From: Gammaproteobacteria bacterium
GTDB taxonomy: Bacteria > Pseudomonadota > Gammaproteobacteria > Pseudomonadales > Pseudomonadaceae
Assembly: GCA_012513235.1 (NCBI GenBank)
Contig: JAAZCO010000187.1
Location: forward strand, 1-20,452
Direction: 5' to 3'
Length of the DNA: 20,452 nucleotides
Part shown: positions 13,763-20,452 of the stretch, in pieces
How positions within the stretch are numbered: the stretch's first letter is position 1
Layout: every line of letters begins with the position of its first letter
The notes under the pieces: model-generated
What the model was told of the DNA's origin: nothing
The model's database searches: none
The model's input: the letters and a program-made list of their open reading frames with translations, nothing else
Made by a program: the position numbers and the translations under genes

Positions 13763-16030
13763 TTAAGCGGGTTCTGCGCTATGTTCCTTTGCACAGGTCA
13801 ATACTAAGCCATCTTCTTGCATATCAATGTGCGCAATACCACCCTCGTCAGCTAAATCACCAAACAAGATGGCTTCTGCGAGCGGACGCTTAATATGCTC
13901 TTGGATCAAACGCGCCATAGGCCTTGCACCCATATCTGCGTCATAGCCATGCTCAGCTAACCAGCGGCGCGCCGCATCACTGACATCCAACTGCACCCGC
14001 TTCTCTTCCAGTTGCGCCTGCAACTCAGTTAAGAATTTATCCACAATCGACTGCAAGGTCTGCGGACTTAAGCGACCAAACTGAATGATGCTGTCGAGGC
14101 GGTTACGAAACTCTGGACTGAAGCTTTTCTTCAATACTTCCATCGCGTCAGTACTGTGATCTTGCTTGGTATAACCAATGGAAGCTCGCGCTGCAGACTC
14201 TGCACCCGCGTTGGTGGTCATCACTAAGATCACATGTTTAAAGTCCGCTTTGCGGCCATTGTTATCGGTCAGCGTGCCGTTATCCATCACCTGCAGCAGC
14301 AAGTTAAAGACATCAGGATGGGCTTTTTCGATCTCATCCAAGAGCAACACGCAGTGCGGCTGCTTAGTGATGGCTTCAGTGAGCAAACCACCTTGATCAA
14401 AGCCCACATAACCCGGCGGTGCACCAATCAAGCGCGACACCGTATGGCGCTCCATATACTCGGACATATCAAAGCGTATCAACTCAATACCCAGCGAACT
14501 GGCAAGCTGTTTAGCCACTTCGGTTTTACCCACACCCGTAGGGCCGGCAAACAAGAATGAACCCACAGGTTTATTGGCTGACTTAAGGCCTGCCCGCGAC
14601 AACTTAATCGCCGTAGCCAAGGCATCAATCGCTGCTTCTTGACCAAAGACCGTCAGGCGTAAATCACGCTCAAGGTGACGCAACTGTTCTTTATCAGAAC
14701 TGCTGACCTGACGCGCAGGAATACGAGCAATCTTGGCAATCACTTCTTCAATCTGTGCCACATCAATGCATTCAACGCGGTCTGCTTGCTTTTTTAAGCG
14801 CTGGAACGCACCGGCTTCGTCAACCACATCAATGGCTTTATCGGGCATAAAGCGGTCATTAATATGTTTAGCTGCTAACTCAGAAGCAGCGCGTAAGGCT
14901 GCATCAGTGTATTTAATCTGATGATGCTGCTCAAAATTCTCTTGCAAGCCTTGCAAAATACGGTAGGTATCTTCCACCGACGGCTCATTGATATCCACTT
15001 TTTGGAAACGACGGGCCAAAGCGCGATCTTTTTCAAAAATCTCACGAAACTCTTGGTACGTGGTTGAGCCGATGCAACGAATCTCGCCCGAAGATAATAA
15101 AGGCTTCAGCAAATTAGAGGCGTCCATCACCCCGCCCGAAGCCGCGCCAGCACCAATGATCATATGGATTTCATCAATAAATAAAATCGCATGAGGACGC
15201 TTACGCAACTCATTGAGCAAAGCTTTGAGGCGTTTCTCAAAATCACCACGGTATTTAGTTCCGGCCAGCAGCGCCCCTAAATCAAGGGAATAGACCACGC
15301 TATCCAGTAGAATTTCTGGCACATCACCATCGACAATCCGCCGCGCCAAACCTTCAGCGATCGCAGTTTTACCGACACCGGCTTCACCGACTAACAATGG
15401 GTTATTTTTACGACGGCGCACGAGAATTTGTGCCACACGTTCGATTTCATGCTCGCGGCCAATCAACGGATCGATACGACCTTGGCGCGCTTGCTCGTTG
15501 AGGTCTTGTGCATAATCAAGCAGTGGATTAGCCGCTGCGCTATTCGGCGCACTGTCATCACTGTCCTCTTCATCGTCGGCCGCGGCAGGATTACGTTCAG
15601 TATCAATGCCATGCGACAGATAACTGACCACATCTAAGCGCTGCACATCATGCTGCTTTAATAAATACACAGCATGACTGTCGACTTCACTGAAGATGGC
15701 CACCAGTACGCTGGCACCACCCACTTCTTCTTTACCTGAACTTTGTCCGTGAAACACGGCACGCTGCAGCACACGCTGAAAACCCAAGGTCGGTTGCGTG
15801 TCCACTTCGTCAGAACGATCAGCTAATAGAGGTGTATTGGTATCAATAAAGGTGCGCAGATCTTTACGTAACGCATCAAGATCGACGTTACAGCCACGCA
15901 ACACCTTGGCCGCCTCGCGATTATCCAGCAAGGCCACTAATAAATGCTCAACCGTCATATATTCATGACGACTGACACGTGCATCTTTAAATGCAAGATT
16001 GAGGGTGACCTCAAGTTCTAAATTCAACAT
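13763..16030 (-). CDS. clpA: ATP-dependent Clp protease ATP-binding subunit ClpA
   Basis: ClpA is the hexameric AAA+ unfoldase that feeds substrates, including N-degron proteins delivered by ClpS, into ClpP. The protein has 755 residues, close to the 758 of E. coli. It has an N-domain (1-145), an acidic linker (148-165), D1 with Walker A GEAGVGKT (215-222) and Walker B ILFIDE (282-287), and D2 with Walker A GPTGVGKT (496-503) and Walker B VLLLDE (561-566), then a C-terminal small domain. The ClpP-docking tripeptide, IGL in E. coli ClpA at the equivalent position, reads IGY at 618-620. ATG 16030 has an excellent SD (GAGGTG). It lies 30 nt downstream of clpS, so the two are co-transcribed. The last residues (CAKEHSAEPA) do not form an obvious self-degron. 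Confidence 0.97.
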   Translation of the reverse strand: MLNLELEVTLNLAFKDARVSRHEYMTVEHLLVALLDNREAAKVLRGCNVDLDALRKDLRTFIDTNTPLLADRSDEVDTQPTLGFQRVLQRAVFHGQSSGKEEVGGASVLVAIFSEVDSHAVYLLKQHDVQRLDVVSYLSHGIDTERNPAAADDEEDSDDSAPNSAAANPLLDYAQDLNEQARQGRIDPLIGREHEIERVAQILVRRRKNNPLLVGEAGVGKTAIAEGLARRIVDGDVPEILLDSVVYSLDLGALLAGTKYRGDFEKRLKALLNELRKRPHAILFIDEIHMIIGAGAASGGVMDASNLLKPLLSSGEIRCIGSTTYQEFREIFEKDRALARRFQKVDINEPSVEDTYRILQGLQENFEQHHQIKYTDAALRAASELAAKHINDRFMPDKAIDVVDEAGAFQRLKKQADRVECIDVAQIEEVIAKIARIPARQVSSSDKEQLRHLERDLRLTVFGQEAAIDALATAIKLSRAGLKSANKPVGSFLFAGPTGVGKTEVAKQLASSLGIELIRFDMSEYMERHTVSRLIGAPPGYVGFDQGGLLTEAITKQPHCVLLLDEIEKAHPDVFNLLLQVMDNGTLTDNNGRKADFKHVILVMTTNAGAESAARASIGYTKQDHSTDAMEVLKKSFSPEFRNRLDSIIQFGRLSPQTLQSIVDKFLTELQAQLEEKRVQLDVSDAARRWLAEHGYDADMGARPMARLIQEHIKRPLAEAILFGDLADEGGIAHIDMQEDGLVLTCAKEHSAEPA

Positions 16031-16060
16031 GGTTTCACCTCATTTTAGATTGTGTGTCTG

Positions 16061-16399
16061 TTATACGTCTTTTTCTATTTCACACAATAATGGATGGCTG
16101 CAATCACGTGCATATTGAATCACCTGATGCGCTTTGGTTTCAGCAATATCACGTGTGTATACACCACACACTGCCTCGCCTTGTTGGTGCACCGCAAGCA
16201 TAATCTGCGTGGATTGCTCACGATTCATAGAAAAATAGGTTTCGAGCACTTCCACCACGAAGTCCATCGGTGTGAAGTCATCATTTAACATCATCACACG
16301 GTACATGGGTGGGGGTTGTAACGCTGGTTTAGCTGGAGCAACGGCTAAATCATCGTCGTGCTGTTCAAGGTGGTCGGGGTCAAATGGATTAACGGTCAT
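16061..16399 (-). CDS. clpS: ATP-dependent Clp protease adaptor ClpS
   Basis: ClpS binds bulky hydrophobic N-terminal residues and hands such N-end-rule substrates to ClpA. The 112-residue protein has a flexible Pro/Ala-rich N-terminal extension (1-30) followed by the core PPMYRVMMLNDDFTPMDFVVEVL. The binding-pocket residues are present: Asn39, Asp40 and Asp41 for the alpha-amino group, gatekeeper Met45, and His71 in LAVHQQGEAVCGVYT. The C-terminus HPLLCEIEKDV is typical. The SD before ATG 16399 is weak. It is first in the clpSA operon; a near-perfect 11-bp direct repeat flanks the start region. Confidence 0.96.
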   Translation of the reverse strand: MTVNPFDPDHLEQHDDDLAVAPAKPALQPPPMYRVMMLNDDFTPMDFVVEVLETYFSMNREQSTQIMLAVHQQGEAVCGVYTRDIAETKAHQVIQYARDCSHPLLCEIEKDV

Positions 16400-16404
16400 G
16401 TTGC

Positions 16405-16455
16405 ACTACGCTTTAACGATTAAAATTTATATTGCACTTAATATACTACGCTTTA
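16405..16455. repeat. Direct repeat in the clpS leader
   Basis: ACTACGCTTTA occurs at 16405-16415 and again at 16445-16455, exactly 40 bp apart, with TTGCACT also repeated at 16401 and 16432. The proximal copy begins 6 nt upstream of the clpS start. It could be a regulator binding pair or remnant of a small duplication. Confidence 0.5.
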
Positions 16456-16681
16456 CCCAACTGCGCTTGTAAACACCCCAGACCTTAGCGCGCAGTTCGT
16501 CCTGCTGATCAGCAATAGAGGCAACCCCCTAATACATTCGCACTGCGACATGGTGTCACATCAGCCTAGCAAGATGCGGACAGCGCAAGCAAATCGGCAT
16601 CATTTACGGCCTTTTTAGAGGCCACCCTTTAACGCTGCACAGAGGTTACTGTCAACCCCTTCGCAGGTGTTTTTAATAAAC

Positions 16682-16690
16682 TTGTCCACA
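16682..16690 (+). promoter_or_regulatory. DnaA-box-like 9-mer
   Basis: TTGTCCACA differs from the consensus DnaA box TTATCCACA at one position (G for A at position 3). It borders the left edge of the AT-rich tract, while the other boxes border the right side. Confidence 0.45.
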
Positions 16691-16758
16691 TTTTACAGGT
16701 TGACTTTTGTATTTGTTATTTTTTCAAAGAAAATGTGAGCTGCTTGACTAAATATGCT

Positions 16759-16771
16759 TAACATGTTGATT
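16759..16771 (-). promoter_or_regulatory. Candidate IHF binding site
   Basis: The minus strand reads AATCAACATGTTA, a perfect match to the IHF consensus WATCAANNNNTTR, within a tract of 27 percent GC. It lies between the DnaA-like box at 16682 and the box cluster at 16857. IHF binding is predicted only from the match. Confidence 0.55.
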
Positions 16772-16856
16772 ACAAAGGGTATTTTATAGCGTTTGATTTT
16801 TCACCAATCTAAGCTACAGGCCCACTACATAAGCCCTGCAGCTATCTACAACCAAC

Positions 16857-16865
16857 TTACCCACA
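16857..16865 (+). promoter_or_regulatory. DnaA-box-like 9-mer adjacent to the consensus pair
   Basis: TTACCCACA has one mismatch to TTATCCACA. It is in the same orientation as the consensus box starting at 16869, with 3 bp between them. Confidence 0.5.
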
Positions 16866-16895
16866 CGGTTATCCACAGCTTCTGTGGATAACCGT
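16865..16895. repeat. 14-bp inverted repeat containing two consensus DnaA boxes
   Basis: ACGGTTATCCACAG (16865-16878) and CTGTGGATAACCGT (16882-16895) are perfect inverted arms around CTT. Each arm contains a full consensus DnaA box, TTATCCACA at 16869-16877 and its complement at 16883-16891. The boxes point toward each other with 5 bp between. No T run follows on either strand, so this is unlikely to be an intrinsic terminator of the upstream gene, although it could fold in RNA. Confidence 0.75.
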
Positions 16896-16921
16896 ACTAG
16901 AGCTCAATTAAACCTGAAAGA

Positions 16922-17941
16922 TTAACGCCAGACCCCTTTAGCACCTCGATGACTGTGCATCACTTGCACATAATTGGCACGATCATAGGCTCTCGGATCA
17001 ATGGCCCGCTCACGACACACACTGCCCTTAAGCTGCTGCACTGACGCATATTCATGCTCAGTCATCCACTCACGCATGCTCTGCTCAATCTGCGCCACTG
17101 CTTGTGGGCCTTGCTTAAGCAGAACACTGCACAGATGGGTGACATCCGCACCGGCCATTAAGGCCTTCATCGCGTCTTCAGCGTTATGAATACCACCGGT
17201 GACCGCTAAGGATAAATCCACCTTGCCAAACAGTGTGGCCACCCAGTGAATACGCAGTAGGTTTTCATAAGAAGAGGACAAACTGATGGTCGGCACCACT
17301 TCACGGGTCAGCAGATCAATATCCGGCTGATAAAAACGGTTAAACAACGAGACGCCCTCAGCCCCCGCCTCTTGCAAGCTGCGCACAAAATGCCCCACCG
17401 AGCTGAATTGTGACGACAGCTTCATGGTAATGGGTATGCTCACATGCTGTTTCAGCTCACGCAACACATTGAGATAGCGCGCCTCCACCTCGGCACCCGA
17501 CTCAAAGATATCCGCGGCCACATAATAGACATTAAGCTCCAAAGCATCCGCGCCAGCCTCTTGCAGTTGCTTACCATAGCGGGTCCAACCCTCAGTAGAG
17601 ATACCGTTGAGGCTGGCAATCACCGGTATCGACAGGTTGCTTTTTAACGATTGAATATAAGCCAAATACTCATCCAACTCGCTTAAATAAACTGACTCAT
17701 CTGGCACCGGCAAAAAGCTATTAGCTTCAGCAAAGCCCAAATCCTGCTCATGTAGAAAACGTACCGCAGCCGCTTCACTGGCCAAGATGCTTTCCTCAAA
17801 CAAAGACGGCATCACCAGCGCACTGGCACCGGCATCTTCCAATTGGCGCGCGCTGTCTAAATCACCGGTCAGCGGTGATGACGATGGCACCAACGGATTT
17901 TTCAGTTTGAGACCTAAATACTCAGTGGATAAATCAATCAT
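16922..17941 (-). CDS. Dihydroorotate dehydrogenase-like flavoprotein associated with NifJ
   Basis: This 339-residue TIM-barrel protein belongs to the DHODH/FMN superfamily: IDLSTEYLGLKLKNPLVPSSSPLT at the N-terminus, TMKLSSQFS for the FMN lysine, and the phosphate-binding TGGIHNAEDAMKALMAGADV near the C-terminus. Where true DHODH has the catalytic motif ELNxSCPN, this reads LELNVYYVAAD, so the base and substrate asparagine are absent and pyrimidine synthesis is unlikely. The same gene type commonly follows nifJ in other bacteria; its role there is not established, with redox or ferredoxin-linked chemistry a guess. The start is ATG 17941, with SD AAGGAG 7 nt upstream inside nifJ; the frame is open to 18016 but that extension lies wholly within the nifJ coding region. 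The gene overlaps nifJ by 8 bp, suggesting translational coupling. Confidence 0.85.
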   Translation of the reverse strand: MIDLSTEYLGLKLKNPLVPSSSPLTGDLDSARQLEDAGASALVMPSLFEESILASEAAAVRFLHEQDLGFAEANSFLPVPDESVYLSELDEYLAYIQSLKSNLSIPVIASLNGISTEGWTRYGKQLQEAGADALELNVYYVAADIFESGAEVEARYLNVLRELKQHVSIPITMKLSSQFSSVGHFVRSLQEAGAEGVSLFNRFYQPDIDLLTREVVPTISLSSSYENLLRIHWVATLFGKVDLSLAVTGGIHNAEDAMKALMAGADVTHLCSVLLKQGPQAVAQIEQSMREWMTEHEYASVQQLKGSVCRERAIDPRAYDRANYVQVMHSHRGAKGVWR

Positions 17942-20452
17942 CGCCGGACTCCTTGGTGTCGAGCTCTGCAGCACCGGGTAAATCAGCCAATGCTTGGTAA
18001 TGGGAGAAACGGGCAATCACATCATCTTGCGCTTGCTGTTGATAGAGCTTGGCCGCTTCAGGGTAAGTGCGATTGAGCATACTAAAGCGCGTTTCCGTCG
18101 AACTGAACTCGGTGTAATCAATCGAGGGCGCGGCTGAATCCAAACGCAAAGGATTCAAGCCTTTGGCCGCACGCGCAGGCTCATAACGGAACAATGGCCA
18201 GTGCCCACTTTTCACTGCTAGATTTTGCTGACGATGGTTATGGGTTAAATCAACGCCGTGCGCAATACAGGGCGAATAAGCAATAATTAGCGATGGACCG
18301 TTATGCGCGGCGGCATCGATAAAGGCACGTAGGGTTTGCGTATCTTTAGCGCCATAAGCGATTTTCGCCACATAAACATTTTCATAGCCCATGGCCAACA
18401 TTGCTAAATCTTTCTTCGCAGTGGGCTTACCGGCATTGGAGAACTTCGCCACCGCACCGCGCGGCGTGGCTTTGGAGGTTTGCCCACCAGTATTGGAATA
18501 GACCTCGGTATCCAGCACCAAAATATTCACATTACGACCTGAAGCCAGAACGTGATCCACCCCGCCGTAGCCAATATCGTAAGCCCAACCATCGCCACCG
18601 ATAATCCACACGCTGCGTACGACCAATTGCTCAGCTACCGTGAGTAACTCTTGCGCGCGCGGCTCGTTGGGCAATGCACTTAAGCGCTCGCGCAGTTGTG
18701 CCACACGCACGCGCTGCTCAGCAATCTCTTGTTCAGTGTTTTGCTCAGCATTGAGTAAAGCATCCACCAACTCACCGCCAATACTCTCGCGTAACTCTTC
18801 GAGTAATTCTTTGGCATACATTTCCTGCTGATCAATGGCAATGCGCATACCTAAGCCAAACTCAGCATTATCTTCAAACAAGGAGTTGTTCCAGGCGGGA
18901 CCACGACCTTCGCTATTGACTGTCCAGGGTGTGCTCGGCAGGTTGGCACCATAAATCGAGGAACAACCGGTGGCATTAGCCACTACCATGCGATCACCAA
19001 ACAGCTGCGAGGCCAGCTTCAGATAAGGAGTTTCACCACAGCCAACACAAGCACCGGAGAACTCAAACAGCGGCTGCATCAACATCGCACCTTTAATGGT
19101 GGTGGTTTTCACCGCGCTGCGCTCGTACTCAGGCAAGGCCTCAAAAAACTGCCAGTTGTCTTGCTCTTGCGCCTGCAATGGCTCGATCGGCTGCATATTT
19201 AAGGCTTTATGCGAGGCATTGGACTTATCGCGAATCGGGCAAATATCCACGCATAGACTGCAACCTGTGCAGTCATCCGGTGACACCTGATACATCATCA
19301 CATGATCTTGCGGATAATCGCGGCCCAGCACCTGATGGGACTTAAAGGTCTCAGGTGCAGCAGCCACTAAATCTTGCGGCACCAATTTGCTGCGAATTGC
19401 TGCATGCGGACAGACCATGGTGCATTTACCACACTGGGTGCACAGATCGGCATCCCACACCGGAATCTCTAAAGCTAATTTGCGCTTTTCATAAGCCGCA
19501 CTGCCCAGTGGGAAGCTGCCATCGACGGGCATCATACTCACCGGAATGCGATCACCTTCACCGGCAATTAAACGCGCGGTAAAGCGACTGATAAAGTCCG
19601 GCGCACCGGCATCGACTAAGGGCGCTCGCTCAAAGGTGCTAGTGACGGCTTTAGGCACCGGCATCTGCTGCAAATTCGCCAGCGTGGCATCAATCGCACG
19701 GAAGTTAAAATCAATCACACTCTGGCCTTTACTGCCATAGGTGGCCTGCACTGCATCTTTAATTGAAGCAATGGCTTGCTCGCGCGGCACCACACCGGAA
19801 ATAGCGAAGAAACAGGTCTGCATAATGGTATTGATGCGCTTACCCATATTCGCCTGTTGCGCCACTGCATAAGCATCGATGCAGTACACCTGAATATTCT
19901 TCTCCAGTATCTGCTCTTGCATACGACGTGGCAGCTCATCCCAGACTTGATCAATGGGATGCGCAGTATTGAGCAGGAATACCGCATTCGGCGCGGCCTT
20001 ATCCAGCATCTCAAAGCGCTCAATAAACTGCGGCTGATGACAACCAATAAACTGCGCTTGATGATCGCCAATCAAATAAGTGGAACGAATCGGTTGCGGA
20101 CCAAAGCGCAAATGGGAAACAGTCATCGCACCGGATTTTTTCGAGTCATAGACGAAATAACCCTGGGCATATAAATCCGTGGTTTCACCAATAATCTTAA
20201 TAGTGTTTTTATTGGCACCAACAGTACCGTCTGAGCCCAAACCATAAAACAACGCTTGTACAGATTTGCTATGCGCAGCGGTATGGAAATGCTCATCCCA
20301 ATCTAAGCTGGTGTAGGTGACATCATCGTAGATACCGATAGTAAAGCTATTTTTCGGCTGCGCGGCCTGCAACTCATTAAAAATCGCCACCACCATGCCT
20401 GGGGTAAATTCTTTCGAGGATAAGCCATAACGCCCGCCAATCACCCGCGGTA
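17934..20452 (-). CDS. nifJ: Pyruvate:ferredoxin (flavodoxin) oxidoreductase NifJ, N-terminally truncated by window edge
   Basis: NifJ oxidatively decarboxylates pyruvate with CoA to acetyl-CoA and CO2 and reduces ferredoxin or flavodoxin; it is oxygen-sensitive in most organisms. About 839 C-terminal codons are present, and the first roughly 340 residues (pyruvate-binding domain) lie beyond the right edge. Numbering from Val at 20444, the ferredoxin domain has two CxxCxxCxxxC sets (335/338/341/345 and 392/395/398/402). The cluster near TPP has Cys466, Cys469, Cys494 and Cys725, whose spacing (3, 28 and 259) equals that of the crystallised Desulfovibrio enzyme as I recall it. The TPP motif GDGWAYDIGYGG is at 617-628. 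All motifs are intact, so the enzyme should be active. It is co-transcribed with the overlapping DHODH-like gene downstream. It implies anaerobic or micro-aerobic pyruvate metabolism or supply of reduced ferredoxin. Confidence 0.95.
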   Translation of the reverse strand, partial: PRVIGGRYGLSSKEFTPGMVVAIFNELQAAQPKNSFTIGIYDDVTYTSLDWDEHFHTAAHSKSVQALFYGLGSDGTVGANKNTIKIIGETTDLYAQGYFVYDSKKSGAMTVSHLRFGPQPIRSTYLIGDHQAQFIGCHQPQFIERFEMLDKAAPNAVFLLNTAHPIDQVWDELPRRMQEQILEKNIQVYCIDAYAVAQQANMGKRINTIMQTCFFAISGVVPREQAIASIKDAVQATYGSKGQSVIDFNFRAIDATLANLQQMPVPKAVTSTFERAPLVDAGAPDFISRFTARLIAGEGDRIPVSMMPVDGSFPLGSAAYEKRKLALEIPVWDADLCTQCGKCTMVCPHAAIRSKLVPQDLVAAAPETFKSHQVLGRDYPQDHVMMYQVSPDDCTGCSLCVDICPIRDKSNASHKALNMQPIEPLQAQEQDNWQFFEALPEYERSAVKTTTIKGAMLMQPLFEFSGACVGCGETPYLKLASQLFGDRMVVANATGCSSIYGANLPSTPWTVNSEGRGPAWNNSLFEDNAEFGLGMRIAIDQQEMYAKELLEELRESIGGELVDALLNAEQNTEQEIAEQRVRVAQLRERLSALPNEPRAQELLTVAEQLVVRSVWIIGGDGWAYDIGYGGVDHVLASGRNVNILVLDTEVYSNTGGQTSKATPRGAVAKFSNAGKPTAKKDLAMLAMGYENVYVAKIAYGAKDTQTLRAFIDAAAHNGPSLIIAYSPCIAHGVDLTHNHRQQNLAVKSGHWPLFRYEPARAAKGLNPLRLDSAAPSIDYTEFSSTETRFSMLNRTYPEAAKLYQQQAQDDVIARFSHYQALADLPGAAELDTKESGDD

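Larger units (their letters stand above)
16400..16921. other. 522-bp gene-free region with DnaA boxes, IHF site and AT-rich tract
   Basis: No credible coding frame lies between clpS and the DHODH-like gene, both of which are on the minus strand. The left part (16400-16460) holds the clpS leader with AT-rich -10-like sequences (minus-strand TATAAA and TATATT) but no convincing -35. The middle (16460-16680) shows only a small GGCCT/AGGCC hairpin near 16609-16624. The right half contains a DnaA-like box at 16682-16690, a tract with 30 G+C in 110 bases (16691-16800), an IHF consensus at 16759-16771 and the DnaA-box cluster at 16857-16895. No intrinsic terminator is visible for the nifJ operon ending at 16922. 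Confidence 0.7.

Noticed and set aside
16272..16472. Plus-strand 66-codon frame over the clpS start and leader
   Set aside because: It is antisense to clpS for most of its length and has no SD or conserved content.
16693..16790. Plus-strand sigma-70 promoter in the AT-rich tract (TTGACT at 16700 and 16744)
   Set aside because: Neither -35-like element has an acceptable -10 at 16-18 bp, and no plus-strand gene follows.
17942..18016. 25-codon N-terminal extension of the DHODH-like protein
   Set aside because: It lies wholly inside nifJ, and ATG 17941 follows a perfect AAGGAG and matches the family N-terminus.
1..20452. CRISPR arrays, insertion sequences, prophage genes, tRNA or rRNA genes
   Set aside because: No regularly spaced repeats, transposase or integrase motifs, or RNA-gene landmarks were seen anywhere in the window.

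Overview
The window looks like a chromosomal segment from a gammaproteobacterium of the Pseudomonadaceae. The PrpB, PrpC, AcnD, PabB, ClpA and ClpS proteins read like Pseudomonas orthologues, and the gene order prpR(GntR)-prpB-prpC-acnD is the pseudomonad form of the methylcitrate operon. Base composition is moderate rather than GC-rich. Together with a pyruvate:ferredoxin oxidoreductase (nifJ type) and a chemoreceptor with a periplasmic c-type heme motif, this suggests a lower-GC lineage with a micro-aerobic or anaerobic lifestyle (Thiopseudomonas/Denitrificimonas-like). That assignment is inference. I saw no insertion sequence, phage gene, CRISPR array, tRNA or rRNA.

Layout. Positions 1-4414 (minus strand) hold a propionate-catabolism operon: a GntR/FCD repressor gene, prpB, prpC and acnD (acnD is cut by the left edge). 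Three palindromes and a candidate promoter lie just upstream of the regulator. Positions 4756-7836 (plus) hold a compact three-gene membrane system: an exported retropepsin-like protease, an inactive transglutaminase fused to a 7TM domain, and a RimK-like ATP-grasp ligase. A 13-bp hairpin follows, whose 3' arm carries the Shine-Dalgarno (SD) sequence of pabB (7892-9253, plus). pabB meets a convergent pair, lemA plus a GIDE-domain membrane protein with an EF-hand, with overlapping stop codons. An unrecognised single-pass coiled-coil protein follows at 10930-11895 (plus), and its stop codon sits in a bidirectional terminator shared with a heme-c chemoreceptor (11932-13554, minus). clpS-clpA (13763-16399, minus) form the N-degron protease adaptor and unfoldase pair. 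After 522 bp without a gene come a DHODH-like protein and nifJ (16922-20452, minus; nifJ is cut by the right edge), which overlap by 8 bp.

Most unusual signal. The 522-bp gap at 16400-16921 carries two consensus DnaA boxes in a 14-bp inverted repeat with a 3-nt centre, two near-consensus boxes, a perfect IHF consensus and a 110-bp stretch with 27% GC, yet dnaA is not nearby. It resembles a DnaA-regulatory locus (datA/DARS type) or an ectopic origin-like element. Other points of interest are the amidoligase/7TM/retropepsin operon, the LemA-GIDE-EF-hand pair, the CxxCH chemoreceptor, an IGY rather than IGL/IGF ClpP-docking tripeptide in ClpA, and a DHODH homologue lacking the catalytic motif.
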